Notes: a model not told the origin generated them from the letters alone. Shown: positions 46,055 through 56,194, counted from the first letter of the stretch. The stretch is DNA of 64,000 nt from Isoetes taiwanensis (GCA_021234155.1 JAJEKV010000065.1:7775333-7839332); one strand, 5' to 3'. A program made the numbers and translations.

Positions 46055-46489
46055 CATGGAACCGTGGGACAAAAAGAATAAAAAAATGACTTATAATGAT
46101 TTAGTTGTTCTAAGTCTTATCTGGATTTACATTGAATGTTTTCTCTTGGCTTCTTATTTCTTCATCTCTGAATTAAGGTCAATGAAGAAAGGCACTTCCA
46201 CGAGTATCAATGAAGAAAGGACACTTCCAAGAGAAATGCCATGTACAAATTAAGCATATGCAACTCGATAAGTAACACAATTGAAACTTGTACTGGAATT
46301 GGTGTACTGGAATTGGTGTTTCTTGCCATAGTTATTGGCAACATTCTTCTAAGGTAATCTTTGAATCATGAAGAAGTTTCATAGGCAGATTAAGACTTTA
46401 GAAATACAAATTATCTTCTTGCATGATTTAGTTATGAAAAGGTGTATGTTATTAAACATGTGATGTGATGCTGTCTTTCCATCTTGCAG

Positions 46490-46719
46490 GGTACAAACAG
46501 ACAAGAAAATTGGAGCTCTTGGTGATCTGACCCATCCAATTGTATCAATCATTTCAAAGTCCATCTCTGAAGCCTTGATCCTTGACCAGGTGAGTGGTGC
46601 AAAAGTAGAAGAACATTTTTTACTTTTTACAGTAAGCCTTTGCAGCACGGGTGGGTCTGTCTGCAGAGCATTGCTTTGCCTCCAATTCCAGAAGGACAAA
46701 TGACTAGCAGGACCTACAG
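46490..46719 (+). other. Two in-phase exons of an unidentified protein
   Basis: 46490-46589 (after CTTGCAG, before GTGAGT) encodes TDKKIGALGDLTHPIVSI and SKSISEALILDQ. 46667-46719 (after CTGCAG, before GT) encodes SIALPPIPEGQMTSRTY. Phases agree, the intron is 77 bp, and both are fully open. They lie 440 bp past the TMEM205-like stop on the same strand. I could not recognise the protein or find neighbouring exons. Confidence 0.45.
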
Positions 46720-47330
46720 GTAGAAGGTTGCTTCAATTTAAATATTCTATTGCACCTTTTGGTAAGGTAATAAGTTTGCAAGGCATTCAAGTTATTAGTC
46801 TAAGGCTGGATTGATTCTTTCTATATGCAATCAAAGATGGCGAATATCTTTTTTTGTTTTATGTATCTTTAATATTGGCAAGCTCTGTTACAGTTGAAGG
46901 CCCAACTCATATGAAGAATCAAGTGGCTTTATTATGTTTCACCCTATAGTGTTGTACAAAATTCTAGCTTTGCATTCTCTACTTGGGCCACATCACATTA
47001 AAATAGCTTTGATATTGCAGAATCACATTGAACAATTGTAGTTTTGGAGAAGAAAATGAGGCTTCAAATGTTAGCTGCATCTGATTCAAAGTTCTTATGA
47101 TGCTTAGCTATGTATGTTTTGCAATACATATTACAATGCTTTGCAAAAAAGGCTTACTAAGAAGCTTGCAATGTCTACCTCTAAGTCGTATTTAATTAAA
47201 TTGGGACTCATTCCATTCCCACTTTTTTTCGGAACCCTGTTAATTTACACAAAAAGGAGCACCCTGACCCGAAAACTATCCTTAATTCGAATTTTTGTGT
47301 GTAAGTGTGCATCCAAGCTTTCTTCCAGTT
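46720..47330. other. No recognised gene
   Basis: AT-rich spacer between the exon pair and the first palindrome copy. Confidence 0.4.
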
Positions 47331-47352
47331 TTCTCGGATAGCGAGTCGAGAA
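47331..47352. repeat. Palindrome family, first (left-arm-mutated) copy
   Basis: TTCTCG-GATAG-CGAGTCGAGAA has the same 22-bp length as the consensus and an intact right arm, with the left arm altered at several places. Confidence 0.6.
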
Positions 47353-48056
47353 CAAGAACAATGCAATTCAAACAAAGGAAATTCATTAAAGATTGAAACC
47401 AAAGTTCTAGTCGAAAAAGAACTTTTATTAATAAATTGAATAGGTACAATGTATTTTACATCGGACGCAGAGACCATGGCGGTCTTCTTTGTCACTACAG
47501 GTTACATCATCGTGGTAGGTGGTCCACCTTAGGGAATTAACTTCTATGGCTTCTTCATGCCGCCCGTAAGCCTTTGGGGCAACCCAAGAGTGTGGAATGC
47601 CTCACGAGGAGGTGCCTCCGGAGCCACCGGCCGACTTGTCCACCCGACTACTCCACTCCTCCCGCAGACTTTTCATCGAATATGCTCCTTCCCCAACCTC
47701 CGTGGATGTTATGCAATGCTTGCAAGATGCTTTGAGCTTTCTGGACTGTCTCTAATTTCTTCTCCTCTTCTTTATCCCGAGCATGTGCATGGCGTCTGTA
47801 TTCACGAGCAACCTTATCCCAAAGGCCGGGCAAGAGTGTAGCGTGAGCGGGATCTGTGCCAGAACGGAATCTCTGCCGCCTTGAGCGGGATCTGCGTACA
47901 CCTGGAGCGCTCTGTGATGCATGAGCGATATCTGTCTGCCCGATTCGATAATTACCGTATCATTAGTCAAAACGAAGAAAAGAATGGTGATTTCAAAATA
48001 CAATGGAGAACATTCATTCCATATAATTGCATCCATTCACGTGGCAAGTAGTGTCT
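47353..48056 (-). other. Spacer with a short coding-like minus-strand frame
   Basis: 47833-47648 on the minus strand reads LWDKVAREYRRHAHARDKEE and KLETVQKAQSILQALHNIHG, a charged, possibly coiled-coil sequence. A short repeated word around GAGCGGGATCTGTG / GAGCGGGATCTGCG / GAGCGATATCTGTC occurs three times at 47847-47938. No gene can be completed. Confidence 0.35.
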
Positions 48057-48330
48057 TTCTCAACTCGCGAGTCGAGAGGCCCAGAAAAGTCAAAGTTCAA
48101 CCATTCTCATTAGAATATGGCTGCATCCAATCACAGACGGAAGCATACAAATGGTTTCATTAACGAGATTAGCGGTGCCTTTTCTCGACTCATGAGTCGA
48201 GAAAGGCCCAGGAAACCCAATGTACAACCATTATCATTATAGATTATGGTTGCATCCAGTCACACAAACAAACATACAAATGGTTTCATCATCAGGACAA
48301 GCATGCCTTTTCGACTCATGAGTCAAGAAA
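48057..48330. repeat. Palindrome-headed tandem array, 125-bp period
   Basis: Palindrome copies start at 48057 (TTCTCAACTCGCGAGTCGAG), 48182 (perfect, CATG centre, extended to 24 bp as 48181-48204) and about 48307 (CATG centre, arms mutated), spaced exactly 125 bp. The intervening sequence is also repeated (words GGCCCAG, ACAACCATT, TGGTTGCATCCA, ACATACAAATGGTTTCAT). It lies 120-390 bp beyond the 3' end of the phosphatase-like gene. Confidence 0.85.
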
Positions 48331-48448
48331 GCCAAAGCAAAAAGTCAATGTACAAGTATATTCATTACAAAATATAGTACATTTCTTCACATTTCTTTAC
48401 ATGATTTACACAACTCGAAAATCTGAAAGCAATGGTCACTCGTCTTGT

Positions 48449-49684
48449 TCACCATAAAATTTCTTGTCCATAGCGCTCATGATCGCCCGCTCTCGGATCC
48501 GGTTCCTTGAGGCTCGGATAGTTCCTAATCACATCGCCACAAGAACGGCAAAAGCGGGGATTACGCCAAAGTAGAACGAGACTAAAAGACAACCACCTAT
48601 CCGTCTCATACTTTTCCGGTCGATAACTCTTAGCAATGATTGTATTTTTTGCGAAGTTATGATAGCACTTGTAGGCGGAGTCATCTATGATCAGCGTGTT
48701 GTGTTTGCCAAAGTCCGGGAATTGTTCATAAACCCTGTCCAGCCTTTTCACCATAATAGACTTCCCCTTTGTGATGGCTGGATCGAGGTCTGACACATGC
48801 TCGACCCTTTCGTTTCCCCAAACAAACTTGAACTTCAAAACTGGAAGGCCGATAACACCAAGGACATTGACAATATTTTTCTTTGCCATACAAGACCATA
48901 TGGCCACTTCGAATCCCCGTGCCAGGCACCATTCAATAATTTCCTTTGCTCTAGGCATCGGATACACGATTTTATGGTCCGTTTTCGTCAGGATCTGCGA
49001 GGTGTTAAGCTCAGGGACGTCTTTATCGTGGTATACTGCAGCTAATACTCCATTGACGTCAAATATTACAAGCTTGGTGGGACCATCTGGATCCCAGTTG
49101 GAGTTTGGCTCTGACCAGATTTCCCCTTGATCGGGATCCATATGCGGGATCATTATTTTTTCAGCTCCTTTCTTGCTGCCCGCAGTGTCTTGCTGTTGAT
49201 TGTCTTTGTTGAATGCAGTGTCCTCCTCGTGATGTGAACCACCACTAGATATTGTCAAAGATCCGGAGTCGTCGACTTCGATGTCCCTGAAATGATGAGA
49301 GACGTCAGATAGGAAACTGGTTTTCTCGACTCGCGAGTCGAGAATGGAAAAAGTTAAAAGTCCGGAAAGGTTTCTCGACTCGCGAGTCGAGAAACACCGA
49401 GAGAGCAAAGTGACTCACCTCAATCTCAGATTCTCAAGAATTTGATCCGCAGCATTCGCGTCCAAACCTTCGACATTCTCGTCTCCGTCATGTTTCTCTC
49501 CTTGGCTCTCAGGTTTGTCTTCGTCATCATCGTCCTTACTGCCTCCAGCTGACTTCCTGCCTTTGAAATGCTCATGAAGCAGGTCCAGATATGACCGAAT
49601 GGTTTCAACCATGTCCTTATTCCCAACCACGGATATTGGTTTCATTCCATAAAAGATAGCCTCCCGAGAGAAGAAACGGGCCAT
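48449..49684 (-). CDS. FCP1/NIF-type HAD phosphatase-like protein, two exons
   Basis: On the minus strand, exon 1 is 49684-49419 and exon 2 is 49286-48449, joined in phase by a 132-bp GT-AG intron to give 367 residues. ATG 49684 directly follows an in-frame TGA. Residues 1-88 are mixed with an acidic stretch (KDDDDEDKPES). The HAD domain covers about 160-330: KLVIFDVNGVLA has Asp165 as nucleophile but Asn167 at the position of the general acid of D-x-D. It then has GFEVAIWSC (motif II region) and TLIIDDSAYK (Asp290-Asp291, motif III). Plant genomes hold many FCP1-domain proteins with this D-x-N-G pattern, so Asn may be normal for the family and catalysis is doubtful. Two perfect palindromes lie in the intron. 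Confidence 0.7.
49323..49395. repeat. Two perfect palindromes, 49 bp apart, inside an intron
   Basis: Copies 49323-49344 and 49372-49393 are identical 22-bp palindromes with CGCG centres. The second extends to 26 bp (49370-49395, outer GTTTC/GAAAC). Both fall in the intron 49287-49418 of the phosphatase-like gene. In the pre-mRNA each could fold into a stem with a minimal loop. Confidence 0.95.
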
Positions 49685-50210
49685 TCATGTACCCACGCAT
49701 ACAATATGATCTTCCTCGACCAATTTTGGTTATGAAGTACTTGATAACTCTTCGGATAGGAATTCTATGTATTGGACCTGTTGCACCATCGGTGCTGACT
49801 TTGTCCATCGATGGCACATCCTTCATAAACTGCCGCCCTTCGTGGTTCCATCCGCTCTTGAGAAATCATGAACTTGTCGAGATAATGATGTTCGCTAGAC
49901 CACCACTTGTCCGGTCACTACCGATCTTGAAATTAAAACCAAAACTATATTGGCAAAGCTTGGTGCCTTCGGCAAGCCAAGTCTACACTCATGTTCAAGT
50001 TCGTATATGGAGTACAAGATCTTGTTGGTGAAGTTAATATCATTTGCCCATTGGGAGACGCTTGTCCGATTGCCCAAGATGCAAAAGACAAGGAAACCGA
50101 AAGTATCCAGTCGGTCATGTCCGCATTACACGTCTTGTACCAACGCTCTATGTCACTTTGTCATAAAAAAGGGTGGGGTCTTCGATCATATTAATGGCAA
50201 ATAGTGCCAC
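49685..50210 (-). pseudogene. Degenerate coding-like sequence upstream of the phosphatase-like gene
   Basis: Minus-strand frames give INFTNKILYSIYELEHE, LGLPKAPSFANIVLVLISRS and IHRIPIRRVIKYFITKIGRG in different registers with stops between. The base and residue composition looks like former protein, but I do not recognise it and cannot decide whether it belonged to the phosphatase-like gene or to a mobile element. Confidence 0.3.
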
Positions 50211-50390
50211 GGGTCCAGTGCGCCGCCTGCACCACCAAATCCCTTGTGTCCCAATGTTACCGGGAATGGAGGGGCTATCATCGGCCTTAAATGGCATCAC
50301 CCTCAATCCAAGCTTCCTCTTCGAATTGCCATAGCACGTTGAGGGGAAGGGAAGGGTTTTGACGTTACGCTTTTAGCTTCGTGTTGATGT

Positions 50391-51024
50391 AGGGTTGACA
50401 TAGACGGTTCAATTCCTTCATGTCTTCCTCATCAATGGCAGCCTTTTCCTTGTAATAATCAAAGTCATGGTATTCATTGGAAGCAACATTGCGTAAACTC
50501 CATGATGCCTTCTTCCAACGCGACGCCGCGAATCTCTTTAGGACTGTGGCATAATCCTTTTGCGCCCCGCATTTTTGAGCTTCTACTTTTCCTTAGCGAG
50601 GATTGTTCCATCGAGATTACGCCCTCAGATCAAGCGTTTCCTTGTCGGTCGGGGCCCCGTATCCTTTTCATAAATTGCCCGAACAACTTTGGGTCATGGA
50701 AATTCTCCATTTTGTCCTCGCCTTGCCTCTTGTCCATTGAGTCCATATCTCGGTCCATTTCTCCCGAGCCGCCCAGTGCTAAGAATGAGGTCATATTGGT
50801 CGAGAGAGACTCCCCGCCCTTTCTTGGTGTTCTCTTCTTCTTTTCCTCTTCATCCTCCCCCTCATCATCTTCACGGCCTTCCAAGTGAGAACATATCGGC
50901 AGAGTGACTCAAAGGTCTTCCACTTATCAGGGAGCCCTGTTTCCTTTAGGGCGAGGACAACCCAATGCTTTCCACTATTGCCGAAGCGTGTATGATCACG
51001 GTCGGGATACGGGTACATTCAAGA
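50391..51024 (-). pseudogene. Broken minus-strand ORFs, acidic/basic protein of unknown type
   Basis: 51018-50791 reads NSGKHWVVLALKETGLPDKW and ESLCRYVLTWKAVK. In another register 50884-50630 continues with REDDEGEDEEEKKKRTPRK and ENFHDPKLFGQFMKRIRG. The joint is a frameshift inside a charged low-complexity stretch. Family unknown. 50211-50390 shows nothing further. Confidence 0.35.
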
Positions 51025-51096
51025 AATGTCCCAATGTTAGAGCATGAAAGTATCTACTAACACCAAGTAAACGATAAATAGGAGGATCACGGGGGT

Positions 51097-51660
51097 TTCT
51101 CATGGTCGAGGGAATACCCAGGAGAGGAAAACATAGGAGAGTCAAGGCAGTTTAAAGCATCGCGCATTCCCAAATCTTTGCTTCACGCCTCTTGAGCGAT
51201 GCTACTTAGGATATAAACTAAGCGACATTGCGGGAAAGTGGGGAAAATTGGGAAGGCTTCGATCTTTTGCTCTTCGCCAATAATCTCCAATGTTCTCTCT
51301 ATTACCACAGGGTTTCTCGACTGCCAGTCGAGAAAGTGAAGGAGCACAAAAATGGAGAACATTGAAGGGACTTTTCGACTTTTCATGAGTCGAGAATACC
51401 CTCGGGAGAGGAGAGAACATAGTCACGAGTGAAGGCGGTGAAAGTACCGCTCATTCCTAAAATCCTTCCTTCCCTTCGCCTCTTGAGCGATGCAACTTAG
51501 AATAGAAACTAAGCGACATTGCCCAAGAACGGGAAGAAAAGGATGGGAAGGCTCGATGCTTTGGGTCGCCGACCATTAATCTCGAATGTTCTTTACGCCC
51601 GGGGTTTCACTTCGCCTGGTGAGAAAGTCCTGAATGTTTAATTTTTCCTTTTTACTTCTA
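51097..51660. repeat. Palindrome-headed tandem duplication, 291-bp period
   Basis: CCTCTTGAGCGATGC at 51188 and 51479 marks two units that also share AAACTAAGCGACATTGC and the ATTCC/CCTT neighbourhood. Degraded or complete palindromes lie at unit edges: 51098 (degraded), 51313-51335 (10-bp arms, GCC loop), 51372-51396 (with TTT inserted) and 51604-51625 (weak). Units are about 80% alike by eye. Confidence 0.75.
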
Positions 51661-51662
51661 CG

Positions 51663-51813
51663 GGTTTTCGACTTCGATCGAGAAAGCTCCGCATCCTTTG
51701 ATTTCTGTGTTCCCCTGGCTTTCTCGACTTCGCAAGTCGAGAAACCCGAAAATCGCGAAATGATAGGATGCTAGGGCTTTCTCGACTTCGCGGTCAAACT
51801 TTGCCGAGTCGAG
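51663..51813. repeat. Cluster of three palindrome variants with TTCG-type centres
   Basis: 51665-51685 (TTTTCGACTTCGATCGAGAA and one more A), 51720-51744 (arms TTTCTCGACTT / AAGTCGAGAAA, loop CGC, perfect 11-bp stem) and 51778-51813 (left arm TTTCTCGACTTCGCGG, right arm GAGTCGAG after an AAACTTTGCC insertion). Confidence 0.85.
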
Positions 51814-53740
51814 CAGTTATTTACCTTATGTAGGCACTTTTCTGCTATTGTGTTCTGGCGTTGGCTAATCTTTGGCCCGGCTCGGATTCTTGGCATCTCC
51901 GTGAAAGAACTCGCACTCTAAACTTGGCATATCGTCGCTTGATCGCTGCGGCACCTCCTTCTCGTCACGCAATACTTGCGGCGCCCTCGCTTGAATCTGA
52001 CCGTCTACAACCCAAAAGCAGGGCGTCTTTCCCCGGGTCTTCCTCGGACTTCGGTGAACAACTCACCCGGTTGATGCGCTGAAGGTATGACATCCGCAGC
52101 ATTGGATGCGCAGCAGGATGTTGCACCATCAGGTTAATCTCCGGCATGTGTCTTTGGATTAAATTCACGTGGTTGAACAAGGCGGCATCTCCCGTGCAAA
52201 CCTTGAGCGTCGATGTCCGGCGGCGGCTTGTGTGATATTCCCAGCGGATAATCTTGAGCAGCCGCTCCATTTTCGTGCCCCTCTCGTGAAATCTCGATGC
52301 GCTCATCGGATCCATTAATGGGGAGTCGACCATATCTTCGTCGCTTCATCATCGATTCCTCAGGTGTGGCGCCATCCGCTCCATCGTGGTCTTGTCGGGA
52401 CTTTTTCTTTATGAACCACAACTTCCCTCCCCCCACGCCGAGTATTGTAGAGTCTTTGCACACCTGGAGGTGAAGCTCCCGTGTTGAACAGTTTTTTTCC
52501 TCACTCTCGAAATCTCCATTCCAAGCTCCACGGATGTTAGGGTTAGGCCTCCTTCATCCCTTCCAGCATCCTTCCACCCAAGGTTACGACAATTTAAAGC
52601 GCCCGACCTTTTGTTTAGTGCCCTTCGACTTGCTCATTGAAGAGTGAGAATAATTTGATCTTGATAATTTCTTCGTTGTGGTAGAACTTACCCTTCCGGG
52701 CGGTCTTCCACATACATTGTTAGATGCTTGAATGCAGTGTAGAGGCGGAGATCACAACACAGGCACCTTCTTGTACTTGTCCCCGGAGCTCTTCTTATCC
52801 CTTTGGTGGAGAAACGGATCTTTCTCCTTCCCACTTGTTGATACCTCGACATACCACCAAGAATCTGGCGGTGTGTCGAAGCTCTCATCTCCAATCCTCG
52901 ATGACGAAGAGCGGAGTTGGCTAGTGATCACTAGCGATTCGCGGTGAATCTTTGCCGCAGGACCAAAGGATGGATCGGTAAAAGGTATTCCGACCAAAGA
53001 AAAACCTCAAAGCTCACCGGCGCTTGACTTTTTTCTCTGGCGCCACTAGAACCGGCAGCATCGGCCGGCCACCAGCTTCTTGGTCGGAGTCACATGTCAT
53101 GCCCCGTGATCTTCTTCTCCCCTTTCGAACTCCCCTGTAAATTAAGCCTCTTCCGCGCCTTTGGAGGTCTTAGGATCGCACGTAAAAGGTCGGCGTGTTC
53201 TTAAATTTGAATTTAAGGACATACATTCATTTAAGAAAAAGCGGGGCTAAAGTGCAACGGCGGCCGTCTTTAGCCCGCCCAAACACCATTTCAAATTGAA
53301 TCACATCCAGGGACTTAGTGAGCGCAGTGTAGCTTATCTTCACTAGCGGCATTGGCAACTCGAGTTGGAAGGTGAGCATCCGTAGCGACTTACGGAATGG
53401 CACCACGACGCGGTAAGCTCCTCCACGGCGCCTTGCTGCGTGTCTTTTTCTAACCGTGGCGTCTTATTGGAAGTAGTTGATTTGATCAATGAGCACGGAG
53501 CTAAAAGGTAGCATGCGAGAGGAGCCGCCACACACGGGAACTCTACAACCGCAGCCGCCATGGAAAGGGGGATACATGAGAATCGCATTGATACAAGTAT
53601 TAGATCTTGAATGCACTCTTGATGAGACCGACAGAAGAAGCAAAGACTCTCGGTGAGGCTGCGGGATCTGTGATACAATGGCCCAAGGAATTACTGCGTG
53701 AAGAGGTGAGTTTCAGAGATGCCTGTGTTATTTTGCGTGT
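51814..53740 (-). pseudogene. Degenerate minus-strand coding region, unknown protein(s)
   Basis: Protein-like segments in several registers are: 52997-52752 (FTDPSFGPAAKIHRESLVIT, DTPPDSWWYVEVSTSGKEKD), 52463-52300 (GKLWFIKKKSRQDHDG), 52260-52070 (RWEYHTSRRRTSTLKVCTGD, HMPEINLMVQHPAAHPMLRM) and 53678-53343 (a Ser/Cys-rich frame of 111 codons). Their GC content is above that of the flanks. They may be exons, since several register changes fall near GT or AG, but I could not build a consistent gene and recognise no domain. Confidence 0.3.
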
Positions 53741-54060
53741 AGAACATGTCGTCTGTGTTTAGATCATGGAACTGCTCATAAGCTCGACGGATTTATTGTT
53801 TCCTTGTCCAGCATTTTTCAGCGAGAGATGATTTACTCTCACGGGTTGAGAGATGCTGCGGAAAGGAAACAATGGATCTGGGTAAACGTGAACGATCCGT
53901 GAGCGATTTTTAGGTGTATTTTTCTTGGATTGTTTTCCTTTAGGTTTAGAAGCATAGGGCTCCATCCCTTGGTATCCATAGGGCGTAATAGTTTTGTATA
54001 GATCGAGGCTAGTTCTTAGTGGTTAGTTGTAGAGGCGTGCTTAGACTAAGAATCTACGCA
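53741..54060. other. Spacer, one short hairpin only
   Basis: CTCTCACGGGTTGAGAG near 53836 is a short inverted repeat reminiscent of the palindrome family with changed sequence. There is no gene. Confidence 0.35.
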
Positions 54061-54958
54061 GAGATCGGGGCCACTTCCTTCGCAATATTCGAGCAAGATA
54101 GTTCGAAGGAGAGTGCTCGTGACTGCCCTGTGCAACTGAGAATGCAGGGGCGGGCATTGCTATGTGTGTGAGGCGGGTTAGTTGCTGGTGCTATGCACAA
54201 CAAGCTCGCGGGTTTCCACCGTGGTTTGTTGTAGAGGCCTCCACGGTCGAGCCCCTCCCCTTCGCAATATTGACGAAGATGGTTGGGCGAGAGTGGCTCG
54301 GCCGGTGGGAGAGGCCCTGCGGCTCATTACAATACCGTGAGAATTGGTCGGTTAAGGGATTCTAACTTCCATGCAGTCGAGAATGCAAGTGTTAGCCTAT
54401 TGCAATGCGCATTCTCCGCTTTAAGTCGAATGCCTTGAAATAACAGAACTCGAGATAGTACACATGGAGTGCTGGATTGCAGGCATTCTCATTTCATGGA
54501 AGAGGAAATCACCCGGGCCGGCTGCTTCTGTGGTTTCCACATGCTTGGTTGTAGGTCTCCACCCGGTCGGGCCCATCCCCTTCTCAATGTCGGCGAAGAT
54601 GGTTCGAAGAGGCGGTCTCGGGTAGAGAACTTTGCGACCATACCCAGGAGAATTGGGTACTGAGTTCACCTTACGGTCGAGAATGCAAATGTTAACTTCT
54701 TTGTTTGCATTCTGGGCTTCGCCAAGTCGGCAGGGAATGCCTGCATCGAAACTCGAGGAGGCCTCGGGCTTGATCAAAGCCACTTCCAATATCCGAGCAA
54801 GATAGTTTGAAGGAGAGTGGCTAAAGATCTAGCGGTACGCCGGTGCAGCTCTGCCTAGAGTTGGCGGTGTGTGTGATATTAGCGGTGTTCTCCGGTGGTT
54901 AGAGGCATTGGCTAGGTATGACATTCTCAACTTCATTGGTCGAGAATGCAAGAATGGC
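54061..54958. repeat. Decayed tandem array carrying the GTCGAGAATGC variant
   Basis: TTTCCAC...GGTTGTAG blocks at 54213 and 54534 are followed by similar text (CCCCTTC-CAAT, CGAAGATGG, GAGAATTGG). GTCGAGAATGCAA recurs at 54376, 54676 and 54939, and GAGAATGCAGG near 54138, giving a period of about 240-320 bp. Each is followed 20-40 bp later by GCATTCTC or a variant, making a larger inverted pair. ATTCGAGCAAGATAGTTCGAAGG at 54088 and its near-copy at 54789 show a further, longer spacing. Confidence 0.65.
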
Positions 54959-55115
54959 TTTGCGAAGACTTTCTTTGGCTAGAAAGGAGTTGAATGCTTG
55001 TGCATTCTCGGTGGCGGTCGGGGAATCCCTCAACCGACCAACAATCCGAGTGTACACTCCTGCTGTTCACCCTCGGTCGAAGTCGAAGTCATTCTCGACC
55101 GGGCGAGTCGAGAAT
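54922..55115. repeat. Palindromes with CATTCTCGAC / GTCGAGAATG arms
   Basis: 54922-54949 has left arm CATTCTCAAC, spacer TTCATTG and right arm GTCGAGAATG. 55091-55114 has arms ATTCTCGAC and GTCGAGAAT around CGGGCGA. A half copy (GCATTCTCGG) lies at 55002. They share the TCTCGAC/GTCGAGA core with the 47-52 kb family but have T-to-A changes in the outer arms, a sub-family. Confidence 0.8.
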
Positions 55116-55269
55116 AAGGCCTGTGACTTCGGATTGTTGTGTTTCCAGGATTCCCCGACCAAACCGAGATTCCGGTTCCCTTACGCACCTCTCCGCAAGG
55201 AGGATATCTTTGTGAGTGAAATTTTCAACTGTGAAGGCAATTCCTATTTTAAGTTTGTGTAAAACAATT

Positions 55270-56194
55270 TCATGCATAGTTATGTTCTTTTATGAATCAT
55301 AGACGGGTTTTGCACTTTCTTTTTTTCGAATGGTTTATGGTGATGTTCTCTTCTTGTTATGCAATACTTTTCTTCCTATCTCGGGAATCTAATTGGTGCT
55401 TGCCACTACTATTAGCATCTAAGAACACCGATGCCCCGTACAAGGTATTCAAGTAAACAATAACTAAACACAAGAAAACACAAGCAGAAGCAAATCAAAA
55501 GGAAAGCGGTTGAACCGACTTTTGAAACAAGCAGACAAATGAGAAAATATTAAGAAAAAAAAAAATATCCGGGAGATAAGTTGGATGAGGAGGAAGTCTG
55601 CAGAGTTCGATGCCATTTTGCTACGCGCTGGCAAAAGCGAGAGTAAGGATTTGTCGGGCCGGAAAATGTATCGGGGTATATGAAGAGGCTCTAAAAAAAT
55701 AATAGGATAAAAGACAAAGAGTAAAGGAATTGCAAAAACTATAAACAAGCAAAGATAAGAATATAAAAACTTACGTAAAAAGGGTTCTCACTTTCTTCTT
55801 AGGATGTACTTTCTGCCGGGCTAACTCAAATTGAGCCAAAACGCCGCCATTTGGATGCGTCAGCGATCCGGTCGACCACGCCGGCAAATCATAAGATTGC
55901 TTCGGAAAAATGCGGGAGTCGATCGACGCCAAAGGCGGAATTTATCGCGGATGCCGTGAGTCGAAAACAGGGGAAGAGAAAGAGGAATAGAAGGAATAGG
56001 GGGGCGGGAGAAGAGGTAGAGGGTGCGATTATTTCGGCCGCACCCCGAACCTCGAAAAAGTGGCATTTATGACACTCCTAGAGTCACGTGTGTGGCATGC
56101 CATCCCGTGACTGGATTGTCGACATGGCCATGTCAAAATGTCGGCGAATTTAAGCCCACGTCGCACAAGATCATGAATTCGGGGAACCCTATGT
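55270..56194. other. Intergenic, no recognised gene
   Basis: AT-rich to 55750, then a GC-richer stretch at 55830-56060 with only chance frames on both strands. Confidence 0.4.

Noticed and set aside
44442-47584. 3.1-kb element bounded by GGTTGCCCC and GGGGCAACC enclosing the TMEM205-like gene
   Set aside because: The right partner is only 10-11 bp, lacks the right-edge hairpin and CACCTTGTTT of the family, and could be chance.
47331-51813. CRISPR-like array of palindromic repeats
   Set aside because: Spacing is regular only because the spacers are themselves repeated. Spacing differs between clusters, there are no cas genes, and the setting is a plant nuclear genome.
51861-52082. Plus-strand 73-codon ORF (ends near 52082)
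   Set aside because: It is antisense to more protein-like minus-strand frames, with no motif.
54085-54125. tRNA-like GTTCGAAGG box
   Set aside because: It recurs as part of the 54-kb tandem repeat and has no cloverleaf arms around it.
54918-55262. Plus-strand 114-codon ORF over the 55-kb palindromes
   Set aside because: The frame runs through the repeat array and its residues follow the repeat words. No domain is seen.
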